10,000 bases of DNA. Origin: Chlorobiota bacterium. GTDB taxonomy: Bacteria > Bacteroidota > Bacteroidia > Flavobacteriales > Flavobacteriaceae. The notes under the pieces were generated by a model. That model did not search any database and was not told the DNA's origin. It saw only the letters and a list, made by a program, of their open reading frames with translations. Where the stretch lies: NCBI GenBank assembly GCA_013153655.1, contig JAADEB010000066.1:1-10000 (forward strand), written 5' to 3'. Of this stretch, positions 1-7,015 are shown one piece after another. The translations under genes and the position numbers were made by a program. Position 1 is the first letter of the stretch. Every line of letters starts with the position of its first letter.

Positions 1-176
1 TTATCAAATACTTGACAAAAGAAGACAAATTCTCCGAAAGAGTTCTCAAAGGCAATTATCGCAAAAGCAAAATAAATGTGGTGCCGGCCAAAAAAGGCTA
101 TATTATGATTATCGAAAAATATAATAACCCCAAAAAGGAAGGCAAATTAATGGAACTTCGTTTGGAAAAAGTATAA
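1..176 (+). CDS. 3' end of an unidentified protein gene (5' truncated by window edge)
   Basis: An open frame enters from the left edge (complete codons from base 3) and stops at TAA 174-176, giving about 57 residues. The fragment is rich in Lys and other charged residues, with a short hydrophobic stretch (GYIMIIEKY) and a C-terminus ending in LRLEKV. There is no recognisable motif and I do not recognise the family. The next gene starts 17 bases downstream on the same strand with no terminator between, so the two are probably co-transcribed. Coding is supported by an uninterrupted frame, plausible amphipathic composition and tight spacing to a real gene. The function cannot be judged from this fragment. 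Confidence 0.65.
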   Translation, partial: IKYLTKEDKFSERVLKGNYRKSKINVVPAKKGYIMIIEKYNNPKKEGKLMELRLEKV

Positions 177-193
177 ATCCGATAAAACCCTAT

Positions 194-706
194 ATGATTA
201 TGAAAAAAACGCTATTGATTCTCCTGCTGTTATCGAGCCTTTCATTCGGCCGATTACATGCCCAATCCTTCGACGGACCGGGTGATGAAAAACTCATGTT
301 GTCCGTTTCCCTTCACCGGGGCAACCGGTTTGGTGCCGAATACACCCGTTTATCCGGCATATCCAATGTTTTTTCCTACGGTTATTTATTAGGATATCAT
401 TTCTACAAAAGCGATCGTTACGGTTTTTTACAAGATGTTAATAATATGACCGCTTCCATGCTAGTACGTTTCAATACTACCAACCTCCTTAACATCAGTG
501 AAAAATTCAATTATCATATCACCTTAGGCATAGGATTGCTTCGGCTTACGGCCCATACCGGTTTTACCTATATGTTTACCGAAAGAATAGGATTGGACGT
601 CGATTTTGCTTATCCTCTGACGCATTACTTTTTTAAGGAAATGATTGAACCTTACGGTTATTCCGTGCCTTACGGGAACCTGTCTTTGGTGATTAATCTG
701 CAATAA
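194..706 (+). CDS. Small exported beta-barrel-like protein, DUF6646-like
   Basis: This 170-residue protein has a clear signal peptide: MIMKK, a Leu-rich core at residues 6-18, then LHAQ, with cleavage probably near residues 23-24. The mature part (about 146 residues) alternates polar and hydrophobic/aromatic residues, as in amphipathic beta strands, and opens with SFDGPGDEK. From memory, this opening plus a later 'GLGLL...AHTGFTYMFTERIGL' type segment resembles the Bacteroidota outer-membrane family DUF6646; I could not run a search. It probably sits in the outer membrane as a small eight-stranded barrel, function unknown. The start could equally be Met3 (base 200), since MKK is the more usual beginning. 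It lies 17 bases after the preceding gene and ends at a strong terminator. Confidence 0.85.
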   Translation: MIMKKTLLILLLLSSLSFGRLHAQSFDGPGDEKLMLSVSLHRGNRFGAEYTRLSGISNVFSYGYLLGYHFYKSDRYGFLQDVNNMTASMLVRFNTTNLLNISEKFNYHITLGIGLLRLTAHTGFTYMFTERIGLDVDFAYPLTHYFFKEMIEPYGYSVPYGNLSLVINLQ

Positions 707-718
707 GTCCTTTTCCCG

Positions 719-755
719 AAAAAACATCCCCGGTATTACCGCCGGGGATTTTTTT
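719..755. terminator. Bidirectional rho-independent terminator between convergent genes
   Basis: An 8-bp perfect stem pairs 726-733 with 742-749 (ATCCCCGG / CCGGGGAT) around an 8-base loop. It is followed by a T run at 749-755 on the plus strand and preceded by an A run at 719-724, which becomes a T run on the minus strand. It sits between the stop of the DUF6646-like gene (706) and the stop of the minus-strand yggS-type gene (780), so it can end both transcripts. Confidence 0.9.
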
Positions 756-779
756 ATGCAAATGCCGAATATCTCCGAA

Positions 780-1448
780 TCAATGTCCGTAATCCCGCGC
801 ACCGAAAATGCCGCTGCCGATGCGGATGATATTGGCCCCTTCGTCCAATGCCAAGCGGTAATCGCCCGTCATACCCATGGACAGGTAACGGATGCCGGGG
901 AAACGGTTTTGAAGCGCTTCGTATTTGCGGCGCAATCCGCGAAACTCACGGCGGATTTGTTCCGTGTCGTCCGTCAGGGAAGCCATGCCCATGAGGCCCG
1001 TTAAGCGTACATGCGGAAAACGGCCTTCTTCGTACGCATCCAACAAGGCTTCGTAGTCCGCTTCCGTGAGGCCGAATTTGGTTTCTTCCCGTGCGATTTT
1101 CAATTGGAACAAAACCGGAATCACCCGCCCGTGCTTAGCCGCCTGCTTGTCAATCTCGCGCAGGATTTTCTCCCGGTCCACACTATGGACCAGCCAAACG
1201 AAAGGCGCGATGTATTTCACCTTGTTGGTCTGCAAATGACCGATCATATGCCACCGGATATCCGCGGGAAGCACTTCGTGTTTGGCTTTCATTTCCTGCA
1301 CCTTGTTTTCGCCGAAATCCCGGTGCGGACAATCGTAGGCGACGCGGATCATTTCGGCGGGTTTGGTCTTCGACACGGCCACCAGGATACCCTCCGGTGG
1401 CAGTTGGTCGCGATAGAACCGGATTTTGCTACAAATATCGTTGTTCAT
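780..1448 (-). CDS. yggS: YggS/PLPBP family pyridoxal-phosphate homeostasis protein
   Basis: This 222-residue protein is full length for the family (about 220-230). It matches the fold type III PLP-binding YggS/PROSC proteins along its whole length. Visible motifs are AVSKTKP, with Lys27 the expected PLP Schiff-base lysine; FGENKVQE; WHMIGHLQTNK; VHSVDREK; KFGL; LTGLMGM; and the C-terminal phosphate-binding region LSMGMTGDY...IRIGSGIFG. Family members are cytoplasmic, bind PLP without known catalysis, and buffer PLP supply and amino-acid/keto-acid balance. Thr replaces the usual Ser in the MSxD motif, a conservative change. The ATG at 1448 gives the normal N-terminus. The gene starts 8 bases after the DUF1015 stop, so it is almost certainly co-transcribed with it, and it ends at the shared terminator. 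Confidence 0.95.
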   Translation of the reverse strand: MNNDICSKIRFYRDQLPPEGILVAVSKTKPAEMIRVAYDCPHRDFGENKVQEMKAKHEVLPADIRWHMIGHLQTNKVKYIAPFVWLVHSVDREKILREIDKQAAKHGRVIPVLFQLKIAREETKFGLTEADYEALLDAYEEGRFPHVRLTGLMGMASLTDDTEQIRREFRGLRRKYEALQNRFPGIRYLSMGMTGDYRLALDEGANIIRIGSGIFGARDYGH

Positions 1449-1456
1449 GCTACGGA

Positions 1457-2665
1457 TTAAAATTCAAAGATAAATAATCCGCTCAACAATTTGGGGTCGA
1501 TATAAGTGCTTTTCGGAGGCAGGGTTTCGCCGTTGTCGGCCTTGCGTTTAATGGTTTCGAAAGGCACCGGCGGCAGGAACAAGGCCATTTTACATTCGCC
1601 GGTTTTAATCCGTTTGGTGATGCACACATTACTGTTTTTGGCCGGGCAATAAATCATTTCCGGTTTTCGCCCCGGCGGAATAAGTTTCTCCACAATTTCG
1701 CGGTTCACCACTTCCGGCACGCTCAATCCGCGGTCCAAATATTCCCGGGGAATTTTTATGACGATAAACTCTTTGCCGTCGAAAGTGATAATGGCCTCAT
1801 CGGCCGCCGGTTCGCGCAATTTACCGAGAAATTCCACTTGAAATTTTTCCAATAAATGCCGCACGAAATCTTTTTTGTCCACCGGCGGCATGTTCTTGAC
1901 ACCGCGATTGTAGCCGTAAATTTTCAATTGGTCCCAAGGCAGGAAAAAAGCCATAAAATAGTTGTAGAATTCCAAGCCCGTGTGATAGGGATTTTCGTCC
2001 TGCATACGTTGTTTGAGCCTGGCGGAACTTTCCACCCGGTGATGACCGTCGGCTATATACAAGGCTTCCAATCCGGCAAAGGCCTTTTGGATTTGGTAAA
2101 TATCTTCGTGGCGCGAAACGGTCCAGGCTTCGAACACGGTGCCGTCGTTCATGGAAAATTCATATACGGGAATTTGGGTTTGGATGTCCCGTTTCACCTT
2201 TTCGATGTCCTCCGCAGGTTTATGTGCCAGGAGAACGGGTTCGGCATTCAGGCGCACATGGTAGAGATAATCCGTAAAAAGTTTTACCCGGTTTTCCAAG
2301 GTTTTTTCATGGCGGCGAATATTGCCTTCCAAATATTCGTCCGTAGAGGCCAAACCCACGAATCCGGTAAACTGATCGCCCGTTTTGGTGGTGATGCGAA
2401 GCAAATAGAAGGAAGGAATATTATCGTGAAGCAGAACGTTGGTTTTCAGAAATTTATTGATTTTCTTGCGAATGGATGCATATCTTTTTTCCAAAGGCAA
2501 ATGACGCACATAAGGTTTGGCAATCACGTTGAGGAACGAATAAGGATTGAAGCGAATCAAACGGTTGATTTCCAATTTGGAATAATGATCCACCGAATAG
2601 GTAGGCACCAGGCAGACTTTGTTTTTGACCGGCCGTATGGCTTGAAATGGACGTATTTGGCTCAT
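1457..2665 (-). CDS. DUF1015 (PF06245) family protein
   Basis: This 402-residue cytoplasmic protein is the usual DUF1015 length. Family landmarks, recognised from memory, are the N-terminal IRPFQAIRP, the RRHEKTL motif (117-123), the central hallmark ADGHHR (205-210) and the C-terminal PPKSTYIDPKLLSGLFI. There is no signal peptide or membrane segment. The biochemical role of the family is not established to my knowledge. Members in Bacteroidota often sit beside serine-biosynthesis genes (serA, serC), which are not in this window. The DGHHR signature recalls the DGxxR motif of ParB-fold enzymes, including archaeal free-serine kinase, but that link is inference. It is 74 bases downstream of batE on the same strand and 8 bases upstream of yggS, so it forms at least a two-gene unit with yggS. 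The ATG start at 2665 is well placed before IRPF. Confidence 0.93.
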   Translation of the reverse strand: MSQIRPFQAIRPVKNKVCLVPTYSVDHYSKLEINRLIRFNPYSFLNVIAKPYVRHLPLEKRYASIRKKINKFLKTNVLLHDNIPSFYLLRITTKTGDQFTGFVGLASTDEYLEGNIRRHEKTLENRVKLFTDYLYHVRLNAEPVLLAHKPAEDIEKVKRDIQTQIPVYEFSMNDGTVFEAWTVSRHEDIYQIQKAFAGLEALYIADGHHRVESSARLKQRMQDENPYHTGLEFYNYFMAFFLPWDQLKIYGYNRGVKNMPPVDKKDFVRHLLEKFQVEFLGKLREPAADEAIITFDGKEFIVIKIPREYLDRGLSVPEVVNREIVEKLIPPGRKPEMIYCPAKNSNVCITKRIKTGECKMALFLPPVPFETIKRKADNGETLPPKSTYIDPKLLSGLFIFEF

Positions 2666-2672
2666 AATATTC

Positions 2673-2729
2673 GCTCAATTGAGCTTAAAAATAGCCAACA
2701 AAATTTCCTCCGCTTATGATAGTTATCAT
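2673..2729. promoter_or_regulatory. Two palindromes upstream of the DUF1015-yggS unit (possible operators)
   Basis: The 74-base gap between batE and the DUF1015 gene contains two perfect inverted repeats. One is GCTCAATTGAGC (2673-2684), 7 bases upstream of the DUF1015 start. The other is ATGATA-GT-TATCAT (2716-2729), 10 bases downstream of the batE stop, followed on the plus strand by a short T run. Their centres are 44 bases apart. No good TAnnTTTG box was found on the minus strand here; TATTTTTA (2684-2691) is a weak candidate. They could be operator sites or a weak transcript end for batE. Chance palindromes are possible in such AT-rich DNA. Confidence 0.3.
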
Positions 2730-2739
2730 TTTTAACAAA

Positions 2740-3507
2740 TTAATACCGTTCGTTTATCTTTAAAACGTCCGATTCGGGTACCCAAAAACGGTTACCGTCG
2801 GCCGTGCGTACATGATACCAATTCCCCGAGCTGTCGAGGATTTTCACCACGGTTCCTTCATGTAAAATGCCCGTTCGGGAAGTGTCCGTATCGATTCGAG
2901 CCCGCCATCGGGTCTCGGGAACCGCCACCACGGCCTCCGTTTTTTCATGCTCCGCTTTGGCGGAACGGTAACTTATCCATGTCAGCATCCAAATACCCGC
3001 CGATATCCCGGCCAAAGCAAAAGCCCAACGCTTCCGGGCCGGCTTTTGGGAATAAAGATAAAACAAAACCGCCGCCAACAGCAACCAGGCCCACAATCTC
3101 GACAAAATCGCCCAGACCCCTACGGAAAGCATCCCGGTCCATTTTTTCCATAATTTTATATGAAATGCCAAGGGGGCCGGCTCAATCCGGTCGGTAAGGC
3201 TACGACGAATGAGGGTCAGATTATGTTTTGCCGCGGCATATCCGGGACGCAAATTCAAGGCTTTTTTGTAATACAATACCGAGAGGGCTTTCTTATTGAG
3301 TTTGTAAGCGGCATTACCCATGTTATAATACAATTCGGCGGAAACTTTTCCCGTTTCGGGAATACGCCGGTAAACATCCAATGCCTCTGCATATTTCTTT
3401 TGCGCATAAAGCCGGTTGGCTTGGCTAAAAAGGGAATCGGCCTGTTGTGCTTGAAGCATCGAAAGTGAAAAGGTAAGGAAGATGATGCCGTAAAAAATTC
3501 GTTTCAT
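2740..3507 (-). CDS. batE: BatE-like TPR and SH3-domain membrane protein
   Basis: This 255-residue protein has a signal peptide at 1-20 (core GIIFLTFSLSMLQA, then QQ). Two tetratricopeptide repeats follow at about 22-50 and 55-89 (ELYYNMGNAAYKLNKKALSVLYYKKAL is split across the second). Next come a Lys/Trp-rich linker, two membrane segments at about 127-152 and 161-180, and a bacterial SH3-like domain at about 192-251 (GILHEGTVVKILDSSGNWYHV is its core). TPR plus SH3 next to BatD is the layout of BatE in the Bacteroidota aerotolerance (bat) cluster. The TPR and SH3 domains probably face the periplasm and bind partner proteins or the cell wall. Its ATG overlaps the batD stop by ATGA, implying translational coupling. 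An alternative name would be simply 'TPR/SH3 protein'. Confidence 0.9.
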   Translation of the reverse strand: MKRIFYGIIFLTFSLSMLQAQQADSLFSQANRLYAQKKYAEALDVYRRIPETGKVSAELYYNMGNAAYKLNKKALSVLYYKKALNLRPGYAAAKHNLTLIRRSLTDRIEPAPLAFHIKLWKKWTGMLSVGVWAILSRLWAWLLLAAVLFYLYSQKPARKRWAFALAGISAGIWMLTWISYRSAKAEHEKTEAVVAVPETRWRARIDTDTSRTGILHEGTVVKILDSSGNWYHVRTADGNRFWVPESDVLKINERY

Positions 3508-5279
3508 TTTTTCAAGATTTTATCCAGTTTTTCCAACCATGTGCGAATTTGTTCATAATCGGCGGACGTATCGAAACTTCCGGCCGGAGCATAACGCGCT
3601 TGCTGGATGTGTTGCCACAAGGCTTGGAGTTCCTCGCGGTATTCTGGTGCCACACGGCGTGCCGCCAAGGCTTCGTCGATACCGGTCCGGTGTAGACGGG
3701 TACTGTCCAATTCCAAGCGGTTTTTGAAATATTCCCGTAAAGCTTTTTCGATTAATCCGTAGAAAACGGCCGGTTCGTTCAAATGATTTCGTGCTTCTTT
3801 GAGCAGGGATTTGATGTAACGGTTTTGACGTTGCCGGCGTTGTTTTTGTTCGTCGGGGCGGTGACGGCTTTGCCAATATTTAAACGCCAAGACCAAAAAA
3901 AGAAAGATAAAAGGCAAGTACAACATCCATGCAAACCATTTTTGTTGCCAAAAAGGCACCGCATCCGCGCTCATCCAACGGCTGACGGATTCGATATTTC
4001 TGAAACCGCCTTGTCCCGCACCTGCATAGGGTGCCGATGTCTGCACGCGCCGGCCCGTTATTTCAAAATTATAGGCCGGACCGCTAAGGCGCTTGTAGGT
4101 TTCGTCGACGGGATCGAAATAACTGAACGTAATGGGCGGCAAGGTGTATTTGCCCGGCTTTTGGGGAATCACCGTATAAAGGTCGCTTACCGAGCCTTTG
4201 TAGCCCGTGTAGGTGGGACGGGTATTGATTTTATGTTCGGGATCGTAAACCTCCCATTCGGGCGGAAAAACCGGCCGGGGTAATTCGAACATATTGAAAT
4301 TGCCTTTTCCCGTCACTTTTACCTCCACACTCAGGTCGTTTCCGGCGGCCGCCACCGTGTCGGAAACATTGACAAAAAGATCGAAACGACCCACCGCTCC
4401 GGAAAAATCCACGGGTTTATCTTTTTCGGGTAAAGGTCTGGCTTCGATTACCGTGTGCGGAGTGCTGAGGTAAACATGTTCGGGCACTTCATCATAAAAT
4501 TGAAAAGGCCCCATTTGACGCACCACCTTCTTGACAAGAATCATTTCGATTTTCTGAGGGGTGATTTCCAATTTTCCGGCATGCTGCGGAATAAGCATTA
4601 ATTGTCGCAATGCATATACCCGGTATGTTTGGCCGTCCTTCTCCACCATACCCAATTCCACGGGTTTATCTTTTATGGTTTCGGTCCAAAAACCCTTGGG
4701 TTCCGGTATTTGGGTCTGACCGTAATCGGCCACTCCGATTCCGTCTTTGATGTAAAGTTTGTAAACGGCACTGACGGCTTGTCCCACATAGGGTCGTCTG
4801 TTGGAAATTTCCAAACGGATAAAAGCATCTTTGCCGGCGGGAATGTTTTCGGTACGCAGATTACCCGGCTTGGCCGACGAAACGGCCGGCGGTGCCTGCT
4901 GCGCTTGACTCACATTGATATGGACGGGCTTGGTACGATAGGTTTTACCTTCCACCACCGCCGAAGCAGGTTCAATGGTAAGGGTTCCCGTCCGCATGGG
5001 TGTCAACACATAGGACACGGAATAAGTGTAACTGCGTTGCATGCGGCCGTTGATTATACTCACCTGCGAACCGGAGGATTCCATGGGTCCCATAACCACA
5101 TAAAAATCACGAAAAGCCGGCGGCTCGAAACGCTCGGGCTGACGATTCAAAATAAAATCCACCCGCAAGCGTTCGTCCTTATTCAATTCATTACGCGATA
5201 CCCGCACCCGGAAATCCGTTTGACCCCAAAGCGATAAACCGCTTATCCATAAAAACAAAAACATCAACCGCTTCGTCAT
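3504..5279 (-). CDS. batD: BatD-type envelope protein (oxygen-tolerance protein family)
   Basis: Using ATG 5279 the protein is 591 residues with a clean signal peptide (1-20, MTKRLMFLFLWISGLSLWGQ). The frame is open to an earlier ATG at 5381, but that adds 34 residues with Cys and charge before the signal sequence, so I reject it. The large periplasmic part (21-445) consists of repeated beta-sandwich-like segments, including TGTLTIEPASA, GKLEITPQKIEM and GKYTLPPITFSYFDP, typical of BatD (PF13584). A single membrane helix follows at about 448-468, then a basic, helical cytoplasmic tail to 591. BatD works with the vWA proteins BatA/BatB and a MoxR ATPase; its molecular role remains poorly defined. 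Here batA, batB, batC and moxR are not upstream: a 548-base non-coding stretch and then alanine dehydrogenase lie there. batD overlaps batE by ATGA. Confidence 0.93.
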   Translation of the reverse strand: MTKRLMFLFLWISGLSLWGQTDFRVRVSRNELNKDERLRVDFILNRQPERFEPPAFRDFYVVMGPMESSGSQVSIINGRMQRSYTYSVSYVLTPMRTGTLTIEPASAVVEGKTYRTKPVHINVSQAQQAPPAVSSAKPGNLRTENIPAGKDAFIRLEISNRRPYVGQAVSAVYKLYIKDGIGVADYGQTQIPEPKGFWTETIKDKPVELGMVEKDGQTYRVYALRQLMLIPQHAGKLEITPQKIEMILVKKVVRQMGPFQFYDEVPEHVYLSTPHTVIEARPLPEKDKPVDFSGAVGRFDLFVNVSDTVAAAGNDLSVEVKVTGKGNFNMFELPRPVFPPEWEVYDPEHKINTRPTYTGYKGSVSDLYTVIPQKPGKYTLPPITFSYFDPVDETYKRLSGPAYNFEITGRRVQTSAPYAGAGQGGFRNIESVSRWMSADAVPFWQQKWFAWMLYLPFIFLFLVLAFKYWQSRHRPDEQKQRRQRQNRYIKSLLKEARNHLNEPAVFYGLIEKALREYFKNRLELDSTRLHRTGIDEALAARRVAPEYREELQALWQHIQQARYAPAGSFDTSADYEQIRTWLEKLDKILKK

Positions 5280-5312
5280 ACCGAATATTTTTCCAATCCT
5301 CCACAAAAAAAG

Positions 5313-5346
5313 TGCCTGACTGTCAAACTGACAGCATTTACAGGCA
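5313..5346. promoter_or_regulatory. Nested inverted repeat in the batD leader
   Basis: The outer arms TGCCTG (5313-5318) and CAGGCA (5341-5346) enclose inner arms CTGTCA (5320-5325) and TGACAG (5329-5334) with a 3-base loop. The structure starts 34 bases upstream of the batD start codon. It could form an mRNA hairpin in the leader or act as an operator. No perfect TAnnTTTG promoter box was found on the minus strand between 5280 and 5560, so the batD start of transcription cannot be placed. The structure is visible in the sequence; its role is inferred. Confidence 0.4.
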
Positions 5347-5696
5347 AAAGCCTTTTCGGCACTCACCATAACGTACAACAAGATAAAAATGTTGCATCTA
5401 TTCCGGAAAAATATTTCAAAAGATTCCGGTGCTTAATAAACAGGTATAATTTCCGGAAGCATAATATAAAAGAGACAGAGCAAGTCAATGTAAAACGAAA
5501 GACAACGGTTTAATTATCAAAGAAGGAGGTAAAAAGGGAAATATCAAAGGTTAAAGTGACGGCCACACACTCCTTAATTGAAATGACCGGTGACCAAAAA
5601 CCGATGCATTAGGTCGGGAAACGTGGCACGGAAAACGGTAAATGTGATAAAAAATCATAGAGCCATTAATCGATTTTTCACGGGATTCTTCGAAAA

Positions 5697-5816
5697 CGGT
5701 TTAACGGTTTAACGATTTAACGGTTTAACAGAAATTCCTCATTTATTCAACTTTTCAACAATTCAACTATTCAACAGAAATTATCGATTTAACGGTTCAA
5801 CGGTATAACGGTCTAA
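5697..5816. repeat. 8-bp tandem repeat array, three blocks of four units
   Basis: The octamer consensus is C-R/W-R/W-T-T-Y-A-A (best form CGGTTTAA). Block 1 is 5697-5728, with three of four units exactly CGGTTTAA. Block 2 is 5743-5774, with units ending TTCAA. Block 3 is 5785-5816. Each block has exactly four units (32 bp). Blocks 1 and 2 are followed by CAGAAATT (5729-5736, 5775-5782) and block 3 by the similar CAACAATT (5817-5824). The array lies just past the alanine dehydrogenase stop, so it is probably transcribed as that gene's 3' untranslated region, reading TTAAACCG on the minus strand. It has no spacers of CRISPR type. Its function is unknown. Confidence 0.85.
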
Positions 5817-5827
5817 CAACAATTATT

Positions 5828-7015
5828 TTAAATAAACAACAAATGAATATCGCGATAATCGAAACCGAACCATTCGGCCACATTCCGGTGGGTAATCATG
5901 CCGCGATAGGTGTAAATACCCTCACGAATGCCCCGGTCGAAGGAAGCGGCTTTTTCCACTCCGCCGAATTCGGCCACGCGTTTGAGGTAGGGTACCAATA
6001 CGTTGCTGAAAGCAATGGTAGCCGAACGCGAATATTTGGAAGGGATATTGGGAACGCCGTAATGAATAACATCATACTTGATCACCACCGGCTCCGAATG
6101 ATTGGTCAATTCCGAAGTTTCGGAAATACCGCCCCGATCGATGCTAACGTCCACCAACACCGAACCGGGTTTCATGTTTTGCACCATACTCTCGGTGATG
6201 ACCAAAGGGGTACGTATCTTGCCCCGCAAAGCGCCAATCACCACATCGGCCACCCGCAAAGCCGAAGCGATATTGGTGGGTTGAAGGGTGGAGGTATACA
6301 CAATCCGGCCCACATTGGTCTGCAACCGGCGTAATTTGGAAATGGAATTGTCGAAAACTTTCACCGATGCGCCCAAACCGATGGCCGTACGGGCGGCAAA
6401 TTCACCCACGGTTCCCGCACCCAAGATAACCACTTCGGCGGGCGGCACCCCGCTGATATTGCCCAAAAGCAGATTGCGGCTGATGCCCGGCTTACCCAGC
6501 AATTCGGCGGCAATCAAAATGGCCGCCGTCCCCGCAATTTCACTCTGCGGCCGTACGATGGGGTACATGCCGTGTTCGTCGCGAATATATTCGAAAGCAA
6601 TGCCCGTTATTTGTTTTTCGAGCAACGGCTTGAAAAAACTTTCGTCCTGTATGTTGGGTTGAAGTGCCGAAAAAATGGTGCTCTTAGGCCGCATCAATTC
6701 GATTTCGTCCAAGGTGGGTGGTTCCACTTTAAGTACGATATCGTTCCGGAATATTTTGCGGCGGTCGGGCGTAATGGTGGCCCCGGCTTCGGCGTAATCG
6801 CGGTCGGAATAGAGAGCGCCTTCCCCGGCACCTTCTTCCAACAGGATTTTATGTCCGTGAGCCGTGAGTGTGGCCACCCCGTCCGGCGTTAGGCAAACCC
6901 GTTTTTCCTGCAAATGGGTTTCCTTGGGGATACCGATAAAAAGATTTCCGCGACGATTCAGAATCGCCAAGCGCTCTTCCTGGGGAATATAAATTTGTTG
7001 GAATGTATGTTTCAT
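5828..7015 (-). CDS. ald: Alanine dehydrogenase family protein (Bacteroidota type)
   Basis: This 395-residue protein belongs to the alanine dehydrogenase / PntA (transhydrogenase alpha) family. It has an N-terminal extension of about 26 residues before the family start IGIPKE. Visible features are substrate-site Arg39 (EKRVCLTPD), Lys96 (LKVEPP), the Rossmann motif GAGTVG at 199-204 with KVFDNS after it, Asp293 in VDVSIDRGG, and HYGVPNIPSKYSRSAT. The position of the catalytic His of classical enzymes (His96 in M. tuberculosis) is Gln119 here (SALQPN), so NAD-dependent alanine/pyruvate interconversion is not assured. From memory, flavobacterial homologues also have Gln here. I chose ATG 7015 rather than 7081 because it overlaps the tsaE stop as ATGA and matches the homologues' beginning. 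It is translationally coupled to tsaE. Confidence 0.88.
   Translation of the reverse strand: MKHTFQQIYIPQEERLAILNRRGNLFIGIPKETHLQEKRVCLTPDGVATLTAHGHKILLEEGAGEGALYSDRDYAEAGATITPDRRKIFRNDIVLKVEPPTLDEIELMRPKSTIFSALQPNIQDESFFKPLLEKQITGIAFEYIRDEHGMYPIVRPQSEIAGTAAILIAAELLGKPGISRNLLLGNISGVPPAEVVILGAGTVGEFAARTAIGLGASVKVFDNSISKLRRLQTNVGRIVYTSTLQPTNIASALRVADVVIGALRGKIRTPLVITESMVQNMKPGSVLVDVSIDRGGISETSELTNHSEPVVIKYDVIHYGVPNIPSKYSRSATIAFSNVLVPYLKRVAEFGGVEKAASFDRGIREGIYTYRGMITHRNVAEWFGFDYRDIHLLFI

Larger units (their letters stand above)
5280..5827. other. Non-coding interval between batD and the alanine dehydrogenase gene
   Basis: This 548-base stretch lacks a convincing gene on either strand. It is more AT-rich than the neighbouring genes. 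From left to right it holds the batD leader with its nested inverted repeat, three TTCCGG copies (5401, 5424, 5451), an unstructured part at about 5457-5696 with one isolated CGGTTTAA (5506-5513), and then the octamer array (5697-5816), which starts 12 bases beyond the alanine dehydrogenase stop codon. An AAGGAGGT sequence at 5523-5530 is not followed by a usable reading frame. Confidence 0.75.

Noticed and set aside
1856..2719. 287-codon open frame on the plus strand
   Set aside because: It is antisense to the DUF1015 gene, with low-complexity Phe/His/Gly composition and no recognisable motif.
4602..5237. 211-codon open frame on the plus strand
   Set aside because: It is antisense to batD, with His/Gly/Thr-rich composition typical of a shadow frame.
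5342..5356. Small hairpin AGGC-AAAA-GCCT followed by TTT on the plus strand as a terminator
   Set aside because: The stem is only 4 bp with a short T run, and there is no plus-strand gene upstream to terminate.
5280..5381. 34-residue N-terminal extension of BatD from an ATG at 5381
   Set aside because: It would place a Cys-rich, charged segment before a textbook signal peptide; ATG 5279 gives a normal exported N-terminus.
5523..5585. Perfect AAGGAGGT Shine-Dalgarno sequence at 5523-5530 suggesting a small gene
   Set aside because: No start codon lies at a suitable distance. The nearest ATG (5583) opens only a 9-residue frame, and this phylum rarely uses such sites.
5697..5816. CRISPR array
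   Set aside because: Units are 8 bp and abut each other without unique spacers, and no cas genes are present.
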